Positions 43,695-56,680 of a stretch of DNA of 64,000 nt are shown one piece after another. Position 1 is the first letter of the stretch. The number at the start of each line of letters is the position of its first letter. Location: the NCBI GenBank assembly GCA_014155875.1, contig JACEFZ010011098.1:52501-116500 (forward strand). Direction: 5' to 3'. The stretch comes from Cepaea nemoralis (Eukaryota; Mollusca; Gastropoda; Stylommatophora; Helicidae). The notes beneath the pieces were generated by a model. That model did not search any database. It saw only the letters and a program-made list of their open reading frames with translations, and was not told where the DNA came from. Made by a program: the position numbers and the translations under genes.

Positions 43695-46600
43695 GGTGTT
43701 GAATGTTGAATAGATAACTTACATTGTTGTATTGACAGTTGGATAGACAACTGACATTTTTGCATTGACAGTTGGATAGATAACTGACATTGTTGTATTG
43801 ACAGTTGGATAGATAACTGACATTTTTGTATTGACAGTTGGATAGATAACTGACATTTTTGTATTGACAGTTGGATAGATAACTGACATTTTTGCATTGA
43901 CAGTATGGATAGATAACTGACATTTTTGTATTGACAGTTGGATAGATAACTGACATTTTTGTATTGACAGTTGGATAGATAACTGACATTTTTGTATTGA
44001 CAGTTGGATAGATAACTGACATTTTTGTATTGACAGTTGGATAGATAACTGACATTTTTGTATTGACAGTTGGATAGATAACTGACATTGTTGTATTGAC
44101 AGTTGGATAGATAACTGACATTTTTGTATTGACAGTTGGATAGATAACTGACATTTTTGTATTGACAGTTAGATAGATAACTAACATTTTTGTATTGACA
44201 GTTGGATAGATAACTGACATTTTTGTATTGACAGTTGGATAGATAACTGACATTTTTGCATTGACAGTTGGATAGATAACTGACATTTTTGCATTGACAG
44301 TTGGATAGATAACTGACATTGTTGTATTGACAGTTGGATAGATAACTGACATTGTTGCATTGACAGTTGGATAGATAACTGACATTGTTGCATTGACAGT
44401 TGGATAGATAACTGACATTGTTGTATTGACAGTTGGATAGATAACTGACATTTTTGCATTGACAGTTGGATAGATAACTGACATTGTTGTATTGACAGTT
44501 GGATAGATAACTGACATTGTTGTATTGACAGTTGGATAGATAACTGACATTGTTGTATTGACAGTTGGATAGATAACTGACATTTTTGCATTGACAGTTG
44601 GATAGATAACTGACATTTTTGCATTGACAGTTGGATAGATAACTGACATTTTTGTATTGACAGTTGGATAGATAACTGACATTTTTGCATTGACAGTTGG
44701 ATAGATAACTGACATTTTTGCATTGACAGTTGGATAGATAACTGACATTGTTGTATTGACAGTTGGATAGATAACTGACATTGTTGCATTGACAGTTGGA
44801 TAGATAACTGACATTGTTGCATTGACAGTTGGATAGATAACTGACATTGTTGTATTGACAGTTGGATAGATAACTGACATTGATGCATTGACAGTTGGAT
44901 AGATAACTGACATTGTTGTATTGACAGTTGGATAGATAACTGACATTGTTGTATTGACAGTTGGATAGATAACTGACATTGTTGTATTGACAGTTGGATA
45001 GATAACTGACATTTTTGCATTGACAGTTGGATAGATAACTGACATTGTTGCATTGACAGTTGGATAGATAACTGACATTTTTGTATTGACAGTTGGATAG
45101 ATAACTGACATTGTTGTATTGACAGTTGGATAGATAACTGACATTGTTGTATTGACAGTTGGATAGATAACGGACATTGTTGTATTGACAGTTGGATAGA
45201 TAACTGACATTGTTGTATTGACAGTTGGATAGATAACTGACATTTTTGCATTGACAGTTGGATAGATAACTGACATTTTTGCATTGACAGTTGGATAGAT
45301 AACTGACATTGTTGTATTGACAGTTGGATAGATAACTGACATTGTTGTATTGACAGTTGGATAGGTAACTGACATTGTTGTATTGACAGTTGGATAGATA
45401 ACGGACATTGTTGTATTGACAGTTGGATAGATAACTGACATTGTTGCATTGACAGTTGGATAGATAACTGACATTGTTGCATTGACAGTTGGATAGATAA
45501 CTGACATTTTTGTATTGACAGTTGGATAGATAACTGACATTGTTGCATTGACAGTTGGATAGATAACTGACATTTTTGCATTGACAGTTGGATAGATAAC
45601 TGACATTGTTGCATTGACAGTTGGATAGATAACTGACATTGTTGTATTGACAGTTGGATAGATAACTGACATTGTTGTATTGACAGTTGGATAGATAACT
45701 GACATTGTTGTATTGACAGTTGGATAGATAACTGACATTTTTGTATTGACAGTTGGATAGATAACTGACATTTTTGCATTGACAGTTGGATAGGTAACTG
45801 ACATTTTTGCATTGACAGTTGGATAGATAACTGACATTGTTGTATTGACAGTTGGATAGATAACTGACATTTTTGCATTGACAGTTGGATAGATAACTGA
45901 CATTTTTGCATTGACAGTTGGATAGATAACTGACATTGTTGTATTGACAGTTGGATAGATAACTGACATTGTTGTATTGACAGTTGGATAGATAAACTGA
46001 CATTGTTGTATTGACAGTTGGATAGATAACGGACATTGTTGTATTGACAGTTGGATAGATAACTGACATTGTTGTATTGACAGTTGGATAGATAACTGAC
46101 ATTGTTGTATTGACAGTTGGATAGATAACTGACATTTTTGTATTGACAGTTGGATAGATAACTGACATTGTTGTATTGACAGTTGGATAGATAACTGACA
46201 TTGTTGTATTGATAGTTGGATAGATAACTGACATTTTTGCATTGACAGTTGGATAGATAACTGACATTTTTGCATTGACAGTTGGATAGATAACTGACAT
46301 TTTTGCATTGACAGTTGGATAGATAACTGACATTGTTGTATTGACAGTTGGATAGATAACTGACATTGTTGTATTGACAGTTGGATAGATAACTGACATT
46401 TTTGCATTGACAGTTGGATAGATAACTGACATTGTTTGCATTGACAGTTGGATAGATAACTGACATTGTTGTATTGACAGTTGGATAGATAACTGACATT
46501 GTTGTATTGACAGTTGGATAGATAACTGACATTGTTGTATTGACAGTTGGATAGATAACTGACATTTTTGCATTGACAGTTGGATAGATAACTGACATTT

Positions 46601-49600
46601 TTGCATTGACAGTTGGATAGATAACTGACATTGTTGTATTGACAGTTGGATAGATAACTGACATTGTTGTATTGACAGTTGGATAGATAACTGACATTGT
46701 TTGTATTGACAGTTGGATAGATAACTGACATTTTTGCATTGACAGTTGGATAGATAACTGACATTTTTGCATTGACAGTTGGATAGATAACTGACATTGT
46801 TTGTATTGACAGTTGGATAGATAACTGACATTGTTGTATTGACAGTTGGATAGATAACTGACATTTTTGATTGACAGTTGGATAGATAACTGACATTTTT
46901 TTCATTGACAGTTGGATAGATAACTGACATTTTTGCATTGACAGTTTGGGTAGATAACTGACATTGTTGTATTGACAGTTAAAAGATAACTGACATTTTT
47001 GTATTGACAGTTGGATAGATAAAGGGCATTTTGTATTGACAGTTTTGGGTAGATAAAATGACATTGTTGATTGACAGTTGGATAGATAACTAATTTTTTT
47101 TTATTGACAGTTTGGGTAGATAACTAATTTTTTTTTTATTGAAAGTTGGATAGATAACTGGCATTTTTTGTATTGACAGTTGGATAGATAACTGACATTG
47201 TTTTTTTTTAAAAGTTGGATAGAAAAACTGACATTTTTTGATTGAAAGTTGGATAGATAACTGACATTTTTGCATTTACAAATTTAAAAGATAACTGACA
47301 TTTTTGTATTGACAGTTGGATAGATAACTGACATTTTTTTATTGAAAGTTTGGGTAGATAACTGACATTGTTTTTATTGACAATTTGGGTAGATAACGGG
47401 CATTGTTTTATTGAAAAAAGGGTGATTTAAATGCATTTGTTTTATTGACAGTTGGATAAATAATTTTACAAATTTTTTGCATTGGGAAAAATTAAAAATT
47501 TTTCTGACATTTTTTTTTTATTGACAGTTGGATAGATAAATGACATTTTTTTTATTGACAGTTGGATAGTTAAAATGACCAAAATTTTTGATTGACAGTT
47601 GGGGTAGATAACTGACTTTTTTTTTATTGGGCCTTTGGATAGATAAAAGGACATTGTTTGTTGACGGGTTTGGGTAATAAAATGACATTTTTTTGTATTG
47701 ACAGTTTTGGATAGATAATGACATTTTTGTATTGACAGTTGGATAGATAAATGAAATTTTTGTTTTTACAGTTGGATAGAAAAAACTGACATTTTTTTTG
47801 TTTTTTTGACAGGGGGGTTTGGGCTAGGAAAAAACTAACCAAAATTGGTATTGACAGTTGGATAGATAACGGACATTGTTGTATTGACAGTTGGATAGAT
47901 AAACTGACATTGTTGTATTTGACAGTTGGATAGATAACTGACATTTTGGCATTGACAGTTGGATAGATAACTGACATTTTTGTTAATTGTGACAGTTGGA
48001 TAGATAACTGAACATTGTTGCATTGACAGTTGGATAGATAACTGCATTTTTGCATTGACAGTTGGATAGATAACTGACATTGTTGCATTGACAGTTGGAT
48101 AGATAACTGACATTGGTTGTATTGACAGTTGGATAGCATAACTGACATTTGTTGTATTGACAGTTGGATAGATAACCTGACATTGTTGTATTGACCAGTT
48201 GGATAGATAACTGACATTTTTGCATTGACAGTTGGATAGATAACTGACATTTTTGCATTGACAGTTGGATAGATAACTGACATTTTTGCATTGACAGTTG
48301 GATAGATAACTGACATTGTTGTATTGACAGTTGGATAGATAACTGACATTGTTGTATTGACAGTTGGATAGATAACTGACATTTTTGTATTGACAGTTGG
48401 ATAGATAACTGACATTGTTGTATTGACAGTTGGATAGATAACTGACATTGGTTGTATTGACAGTTGGATAGATAACTGACATTGTTGTATTGACAGTTGG
48501 ATAGATAACTGACATTTTTGTATTGACAGTTGGATAGATAACTGACATTTTTGCATTGACAGTTGGATAGATAACTGACATTGTTGTATTGGACAGTTTG
48601 GATAGATAACTGACATTGTTGTATTGACAGTTGGATAGATAACTGACATTGTTGTATTGACAGTTGGATAGATAACTGACATTTTTGTATTGACAGTTGG
48701 ATAGATAACTGACATTTTTGCATTGACAGTTGGATAGATAACTGACATTGTTGTATTGACAGTTGGATAGATAACTGACATTGTTGTATTGACAGTTGGA
48801 TAGATAACTGACATTGTTGTATTGACAGTTGGATAGATAACTGACATTTTTGCATTGACAGTTGGATAGATAACTGACATTTTTGCATTGACAGTTGGAT
48901 AGATAACTGACATTGTTGTATTGACAGTTTAATAGATAACTGACATTGTTGTATTGACAGTTGGATAGATAACTGACATTTTTGTATTGACAGTTGGATA
49001 GATAACGGACATTGTTGTATTGACAGTTGGATAGATAACTGACATTGTTGCATTGACAGCTGGATAGATAACTGACATTGTTGTATTGACAGTTTGGATA
49101 GATAACTGACATTTTTGTATTGACAGTTGGATAGATAACTGACATTTTTGCATTGACAGTTGGATAGATAACTGACATTGTTGTATTGAACAGTTGGATA
49201 GCTAACGTATTTTTTTTTTAAATGACAAGTGGGATAGATAACTATTTTTTTTTTTTAAATTGAAAGTTGGATAGATAACTAACATTTTTGTGTTTTTTCA
49301 ATACTGATGTATTCAAGGTTAAGATAGACAACTCGACATTTTTGTTATGTAAGTTGGATAGATAACTGACATTGTTTTAATTGGACAGTTGGATAGCATA
49401 ACTGACATTTTTGTATTGACAGTTGGATAGATAACGGACATTGTTGTATTGACAGTTGGATAGATAACTGACATTGTTGCATTGACAGTCTGGATAGATA
49501 ACTGACATTGTTGTATTGACAGTTGGATAGATAACTGGACATTTTGTATTGACAGTTGGATAGATAACTGACATTTTTGCATTGACAGTTGGATAGATAA

Positions 49601-50160
49601 CTGACATTGTTGTATTGACAGTTGGATAGATAACTATTTTTTTTTTTTAAATTGAAAGTTGGATAGATAACTATTTTTTTTTTAAATTGAAAGTTGGATA
49701 GATAACTGGCATTTTTGTGTTTTTCAATACTGATGTATTCAAGGTTAGATAGACAACTGACATTGTTTTTATTTAAAGTTGGATAGATAACTGACAATGT
49801 TTTTTAAAAATTGAAAGTTGGATACATAACTGACATTTATGTATTGAAAGTTGGATAGATAACTGACATTTTTGTATTGAATGTTGGATAGATAACTAAC
49901 ATTTTTTTTTTAAATTGAAAGTTGGATAGATAGCTGTAATTTTTGTGTATTTCTATACTGGTGTATTCAAGGTTAGATAGACAACTGACATTGTTTTTAT
50001 TGAAAAAAAGGATCGATAACTTGCAATTGTTTTTTTTTTAACATTGAAAGTTGGATAAATATTTGACATTTTCGTAGTGAAAGTTGGATAGATAACTGAC
50101 ATTTTTTTTTAAATTGAAAGTTGGATAGATAAATGACATTTTTTTTACAATTGAAAGTTC
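43695..50160. repeat. 33 bp satellite, about 190 units, 13-unit HOR
   Basis: Unit GGATAGATAACTGACATT then KTTGYATTGACAGTT. The two variable bases (K and Y) give four unit types whose order repeats every 13 units (429 bp), e.g. 44354 versus 44783. Quality falls into three zones: clean to 46860, strongly degraded 47000-47860, indel-rich 47860-49200, then T-rich composite units to 50160. The 33 bp period is divisible by three and the minus strand has no stop in any frame, producing giant pseudo-ORFs. Confidence 0.98.
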
Positions 50161-50400
50161 AGAAAAGCTTTCTCTTTCTTATCGTTGTGTGTGTAATTTA
50201 TGAGATGTTGAGAAATCGCCGTGGAGGCCGTGTTATTATTGTCTGTCGTCTGCACATGCATTCCTAAAGACTGATTGAAGACTGATTAATTCCCTTTTCC
50301 ACACACTTTGGTATATATTTATGTTCGGCCACTCAACTTGCTGTCTTTCAATTCTGCATATGTTAAATGCTTGCCACTCACACTGGAATTCTTAGTTTTC

Positions 50401-50545
50401 TTCTGCGTTCATCCGGAGTTTTTTTTTTTTTTCTCTGACGTGATTGCGCTGCGCCTGTTTACAGCAGAGCTGCGTTCTTGCGCCGTTAGGCCGACACATC
50501 CGACTTCTGCGGGTATTTGTTGACAGGGTTATCCATACCGAGGGT
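50401..50545 (-). mobile_element. S4 retroposon
   Basis: ttctgcgttcatccggag, gcctgtttacagcagagc, ggccgacacatccgacttc to gttatccataccg. The tail is short (cttctg only). No TSD found. Confidence 0.85.
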
Positions 50546-50744
50546 TTTTTAGGACGTTTGACTCTACACTGGAATTGATAAATACATTGTATTTGGTGTA
50601 CGGAGACAATGATTCTTTTACAGATGGATTAAGTTTAGTATTAGGAGGTTTTATATCAGATCATTGGTTCAGCAGTAAAGAATGTTTGGCTTACTGCTGT
50701 TTTAAGTGGATTGGGTATTCATTTCATTACGTGACACAAAAAGA

Positions 50745-50931
50745 TTCTACTCTAGAAGATGGTTTACCACTTCTACTTCAGATTTAGCTTTCTGCACAGG
50801 AGACATCCTCCACAAAATCGATCGCCATGTGCTTGACCAATTAGCAGGCAGTGACCACAGACCAATCCAGCTTGTAATGAATATGGAGTATGTTCCACAG
50901 GAGCAAAAGCCTTTGCCTCGCTGGAATTACA
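50745..50931 (+). pseudogene. LINE-B-related element, EN C-terminus (left half, split)
   Basis: Coding for TSTSDLAFCTGDI, AGSDHRPIQLV (the SDH motif ending APE endonucleases) and PLPRWNYR. It is cut at 50931 by the LINE-B insertion and resumes at 55126. Confidence 0.85.
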
Positions 50932-53900
50932 GGGTTCCAAACGTTGCTGTATGTAGCCGAGGCGCGGTGTTGGGGTGAGCGCCCAACATTGCTCAAATAC
51001 CTCAATGGCTCGTGAATACATAACCTATGCAGCAAAAGTCCAACTCCTGGCCTTCACGTGGCGGACCTGTTTAAACTAACAGGAGAAGGGGCGACGGCGA
51101 GTCTCTGGCGCCGGAAAATAACCAGTATGCTCTAGATGTGTATGCACGTACATGCATGCGCAGACAGGTGTGTGCGCGCATACACATCTACACTCGAGTG
51201 AGACCACAGTCTGCTCTAGCAAAGAAAGGTGCTGAAGACGGAGGCAACCAGCCAAGAGGCGCACCACAGAAATCAGGATGCCACGCAATCACGCAAAATG
51301 GAATATGTCGACTACTGCTAATCGTTATGGTGCTCGCCCTGCTTTGGACCCCCAGGCAGGTGCAGTCGAAAGGGTCCAACCCCAACTACTGGAGGTCCTT
51401 CTCAGATGTCCTGTGGAGCCAGGGGACATGAGAATAGGACGACTGGCCATACTAAACGAAGACTTAAAATAATGCACTGGAATGCGGAGGGAGTCAGCAA
51501 CAAAAAAATAGAATTAGAAAAAATCTTGGACCAAGAAAAAGTAAGCATATGTTGCTTGCAAGAAACTCACCTCAATGAAAATATAGCCTTCAAAATCAGA
51601 GGCTACCAGTGTTACCGATCTGACCGAAAGAACAGGCGAAAAGGTGGGATACTGACCCTTGTAAGAAATAACATCATGGCTTCCCAAATCAAAGTCTACA
51701 TGGAAGGGGCTGAGTATCAGACACTTAACCTTAAGACAGGTAATACAGATCTACATCTGATCAATTGCTACTGTCCAAGTGACAGCCCACAGGCACTGGA
51801 CACTCTACCACTAAAAGAAAAAATGATTGTGTGTGGCGATTTCAACAGCCACTCGCAGAGCTGGGGCTATGATCACATGGACCAGAGAGGAAAGAGACTG
51901 GAAGACTGGCAGGATGAGAATAGATTCATGTTGATTAACAAGCCGTCCGACCCACATACTTTCTACTCGAGATCATGACACTCTACAACTACACTTGACC
52001 TGGCTTTTCATTCACCAGACCTGGAGTGGAACATTACACGAACTGTTGGGAAACAACTTGGTGGCAGTGACCATCGGCCAGTCTTTCTAACCGTAGAAAA
52101 TGAGCTTGTAAGTGAAAGCAGCACCCTCTCGAGGTGGAACTACAAGAAAGCAGACTGGGCAATGTACAAGCATCGCACCAGCATACTGGTTAGAAACCTG
52201 AACACTGAGAAAGACATAAATAAAGCAGTTGAAGAGTTTGGGAAATGCATACTACAGGCAGCGCGAGAAACAGTACCAAGAGGAGCCCGTAAACAATATA
52301 AACCCTACTGGAGTAGTGAACTGGAACAGTTGCATACTGATGTTGAAGTGTGTAGAAAGCAAGCAGAGGCCACACCCAGCCAAGAGCACCACAATAAATT
52401 TCAGCATGCAAAAGCCAAATTTCAAAGGGCCAAGCTGCAGGCTAGACGGAAAAGCTGGCAGGAGAAAACAGAGTCTCTGAACTTTGAAAGAGACACAAGG
52501 AAATTGTGGAAGCTAATAAAACAGCTTAATGACGAGGGCACAGGGAGAAACTCAAAAATTGCACTACATAAAGATGGAAAAATCTTAACAAGAAAGCAAG
52601 CAGCTGACCATTTTGCGGACTCGTTCGCACAAGATAGCAATATCAAAATTAGTCCAGAGAAACAACAAGAGATTCGAGAGAAACGACAACATACAGGACA
52701 GAAGGAAATAGTACATGAGGTTCTGGAGGCACCCATCACAATCAGCGAACTGGAGCTAGCCATATCAAAACTGAAAATGAGAAAGTCACCAGGAGCTGAT
52801 GGTATCTCCAATGAAATGATCAGGAACCTAGGAACAGAGGCCAAAACAAAGCTGTTGCAGATCTTCAATAACAGCTGGACCTTAGGCAGTGTTCCACAAG
52901 CCTGGAGAGAAGCAATCATGATACCCCTCCTAAAATCAGGGAAAGATGGTTCCATTGCCTCTAGCTACAGACCAATTAGCCTCACCAGCTGTCTCTGCAA
53001 AACACTGGAGCGCATCATCAATCACAGACTGCAGTGGTACATTGAAAGTAAAAACATCCTTGTGCCACAGCAGGCTGGCTTTAGGCAGTGCTACTCTACG
53101 GAAGATCAGACAACCTACCTCTCTCAAGAAATTGAGGATGCATTCCAAGAGAAGAAGCTGGTGCTTGCGGCATGGATAGATCTGAAGAAAGCCTTTGACA
53201 AAGTCTGGAAAGAAGGTCTGATGAAGAAACTGAGAAACTGCAAAGTCAATGGAAGAATGTACAAATGGGTGAAAGCATACTTGCACAACAGAAGAGCCCG
53301 AGTACAGATAGACGGACTCAAGAGCAAGAAAGTACTACTGCGTCACGGTGTCCCCCAGGGCGGAGTCTTGTCCCCCACACTTTTTCTAATCTTCATCAAT
53401 GATCTTGTTGCTCACCTACCGCTTGGAATTAAAGCGGCAATGTACGCCGATGACCTGGTTCTATGGAGCACAAATGAATATGCATCAGTGGCCACCAGAT
53501 TGCTACAAAGAGCTGTAGATACATTTGCTGCATGGGCAAATAGATGGTGTGTCAGCATAAACACTGACAAGTGCAGCACAACCCTATTTACCCTCTCTCC
53601 AAAACAAAAGGCAGGGATCATCCAGATAAATGGAACACCCCTAAGAGAAGATAAAGAACCAACATACCTTGGAGTAACATTTGATGGCAAGCTGACATGG
53701 AGAAAGCACATCAACAAAGCAGTAGCAAAAGCCAGAAGGAAAATAGCCATCATGAGAAAGCTAAGTGGAACCACATGGGGAGCCAGTACGAAAATACTTA
53801 GCAAAGTTTACCAACAGAGCATACGACCACACCTGGAATATGGGTCAACTGCGTGGAGTTCAGCATCAAATACCACACTACAAGAGCTGGACAAGGTGCA

Positions 53901-55125
53901 AAATCAAGCACTTAGAGTCACCACAGGAGGGATGAGATCAACCCCTATAGTGGAAATGGAGAAGATGGGGAGGACACAGGCACTGAGTGAGCGCAGAGAT
54001 ACGAAAACGCTAATACAAGCAGAAAAGTTCCTCAGTTTGCCAGGCCACCCTATGAAGAACAGATTTGAAAACCTAGCTATGGGGCGGTTGAAAAGAAGTA
54101 GTTTTATCCACCAGGCCAAACGACTCTGCAGAGAAACCACTGATCTGCCCACAGTTGGTATCCCCCTAACAACTATTCCAGAGCGAACTCCATGGAAAGA
54201 TGAGCATAGACTATCGTTACAAATCCAGACAAAAGTGAGATGAATATTTGACAAGGAAGAACAGAACAGTGTGCAGCGCAGAACAGCCACTCTCAGCTTC
54301 CTTGATGAAGAATACCCACAGGACCTCTGGATCCGAGTCTACACAGATGGGTCAGCACAAAATGCTGTTCGAAATGGAGGAGCGGGAGTGTACATAGAAT
54401 ACCCAAATAATACTAGGGACACAGCCAGAGTACCGACAGGAAAGTACTGCCATAACTATGATGCCGAAATTGAGGCAATCAAGATAGCAACAGAGAAATT
54501 ACTAAATAACAGCAATGGTACTCAACCTGTGGTGCTACTAACAGATGCAAAATCAGTACTCGAGGCGCTCCTCTCTGGGAAATTGCCAGTACTAAGGACA
54601 CTACTTTCTGAACTTAGCAGTCAGCATAAAGTCACCATACAGTGGATACCATCCCACTGTGGAGTACCCGGAAACGACAGAGCTGATCAATTGGCTAAGG
54701 AAGGAGCCAAAGAGGAACAGCCTGATGTGCCGGTTACATACCACCAAAAGAAAAGAATGATCAAATCAGTCAGAAAGCCACCAAAACCTGCTCAAGATGA
54801 CTACCACATTATGGACAGACCAGAACAAGTCATTATTCTGCGCCTCAGAACAGGACACAATAGATTACGCAACCACATGTATACACAATTCAAGATTGGT
54901 GAAACAGCCATGTGCACATGTGGATTGGCGTCGCAGACAGCAGAGCACATACTCCAAGACTGCCCAAAATATAACATATCTAGGCAAACCTTCTGGCCTA
55001 GAGAGACGACAGTGGAAGATAAACTCTATGGACCACTGTGTGAACTGAAAAAAACAGTTCAATTCATGCAAGAGACGACATTGCAGATATAGACATATTT
55101 CAAGCGAACGAAAGAAGAAGAAGAA
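50932..55125 (+). mobile_element. full-length LINE-B, 12 bp TSD
   Basis: 4194 bp non-LTR retrotransposon between GCTGGAATTACA (50920-50931) and its copy at 55126-55137. 5' leader of about 470-540 bp, one long ORF (EN, RT, RNase H, zinc knuckle), a very short 3' UTR and a (GAA)n tail of four to five units. No separate ORF1 is recognisable in the leader. The domain order fits the I group of LINEs. Confidence 0.95.
51406..55092 (+). pseudogene. LINE-B ORF2: APE endonuclease, RT, RNase H
   Basis: A single frame of about 1229 codons with only two in-frame TGA stops (51976-51978 and 54241-54243). EN: IMHWNAEGVSNKK, CCLQETHLNEN, CGDFNSHSQSWGYDH, then GGSDHRPVFL at about 52065. RT: KSPGADGISNEMI, AAWIDLKKAFDKVW (motif A), HGVPQGGVLSPTLFLIF (B), AAMYADDLVLW (catalytic YADD), TYLGVTFDGKLTWRKH (E). 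RNase H: VYTDGSAQN, NYDAEIEAI, LLTDAKSVLEAL, HCGVPGNDRADQLAKEGA, i.e. the D-E-D-D set. C-terminal CTCGLASQTAEHILQDC is a CCHC knuckle. The start is uncertain (51406 or the ATG at 51472). Both stops could be CpG-to-TpG changes of CGA. Otherwise remarkably intact. Confidence 0.93.
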
Positions 55126-56290
55126 GCTGGAATTACAAACGAGCTGATTGGGATAGATTTGCCATACTAACAGACAAATACTGTGAAAACATAAAAACAC
55201 AACATGGCAACACGAAACAAATGGTAGATAGACTAATGAAAGCATTAATACAGACGGCCACTGAGTCCATTCCAAGAGGAGCGAGAAAAAATTACAAACC
55301 ATACTGAACTGTAGAACTACAGATTTTGGAGGACAAAGTTGAAGATGCCAGGAAGACAGCAGACAGAGAACAAACAACTGAAGCAAACATCTCTCCCAAA
55401 GCCATCTCAGGAAAATATAAAAGAACAGTAAATCAAACAACAAGAGGTTTTTGGAAGGAAAAAACGGAAGACCTAAACTTTGACAGGGATGGAAACAAAC
55501 TATGGAAACTAGAGAAAGCCACGAACAACGAATGGCCCAGAAACAAACAAATAACAAGCAAACAAGGAAATGCTTTGCTTACAGGAAAAAAGGCTGCAAA
55601 TTCACTAATGGAACACTATGATAGTGCAAACCACACTGATATTACAACTGAACAGAAGAAAGCCATCAAAGATAAACAGACACATCGTAGTAATACAGAG
55701 ACAGCAGCAGAATATATGACTGCAAATCTAAAAATGGAATAAATGGAACAGACAATGAATACCCTAAAAAAGAAGAAATTACCAGGAAAGGATGGAATCA
55801 CAAATGATATTCTAATAGTACAAGGCACTAAAGCAAAGAAGAAACTACTAGCAGTCCTAAATTACAGCTAGAAGAGAAGAATAGTCCCACAGTCATGGAA
55901 GGAAGCTATAGTTATACCAGTCCCAAAGAAAGGAACAGACTTGGAAGAACCAAATGGCTATCGACCTATCAGTCTACTTAGCTGTGTAGGAAAATTACTC
56001 ATTATCAATGGCAGGATAACATGCATCTGGAAGAAAACCAACCCTTAACACCACACCAAGCAGGATTCAGAAAGTACAGATCCACTGAAGATCAAATAAC
56101 CTATATAGCTCAGGAAATAGAGGATGCCTTCCAAGAGAAAAAGCACACACTAGCGATCTGGATAGATTTAGAAAAAAGCATTTGATAAAGTATGGAAGGA
56201 AGGACTGAAAGTAAAACTGCAAAAAATGCATATTTGTGGGAAAATGTACAAATGGATTAGCCACTACCTTGAGACAGAACTTGTCACAAT
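55126..56290 (+). pseudogene. LINE-B-related element, right half (split)
   Basis: Continues the element left at 50931: WNYKRADWDRFAI, SIPRGARKNYKPY, then NFDRDGNKLWKLEKA and RT start motifs (LPGKDGITNDI, NGYRPISLLSC, FDKVWKEGL). Stops and frameshifts throughout; it ends at about the KMYKWISHYL region, so the rest of the RT is missing. Clearly older and more decayed than the LINE-B within it. Confidence 0.88.
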
Positions 56291-56469
56291 TAAGACTTTA
56301 ATGTTGTTAATTTGTTAGCACACATGTTGTATGAAAATACAATGGCACATTTATTTGCCCATAGCAGACACGGTAAGTCACTTAAGATGCTTAATCATCC
56401 CATGTCACTTAATCAGTGAAACTGTCTCTCCTGCCAGCATTCTGTTCACGCGTCGGTCAGTTGGACTTC

Positions 56470-56590
56470 AGTGTTGACTACTCGTTCAGAAAGCAATGGC
56501 AAACTGCTGAACGTAACATTGTCCAGCAAATCAAAAGCAACCAATTGGTGCCGTATGTGACTGCAACGTCCTGCAAAGGACACGCATTGT
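56470..56590 (+). repeat. SINE-like S1, 3' half
   Basis: gttcagaaagcaatggc, aaactgctgaacgtaac and acgtcctgcaaaggacacgc. Confidence 0.75.
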
Positions 56591-56625
56591 TTTCGTCAAT
56601 GATTCATCCTCCCCCTCCCCATTTC

Positions 56626-56626
<1 letters not shown>

Positions 56627-56664
<38 letters not shown>

Positions 56665-56680
56665 ACTCGCGCGCGCGCGC
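56627..56680. repeat. (CA)n then (GC)n
   Basis: CA dinucleotide at 56629-56659 followed by GCGCGCGCGC at 56669-56679. Confidence 0.9.

Noticed and set aside
43258..47064. 1268-, 1099- and 863-codon minus-strand ORFs as repeat-protein genes
   Set aside because: They are three frames of one 33 bp satellite; the period is a multiple of three and no minus-frame stop occurs in the unit. No independent coding evidence.
43695..50160. CRISPR-like array
   Set aside because: Units are continuous with no unique spacers, and the genome is eukaryotic.
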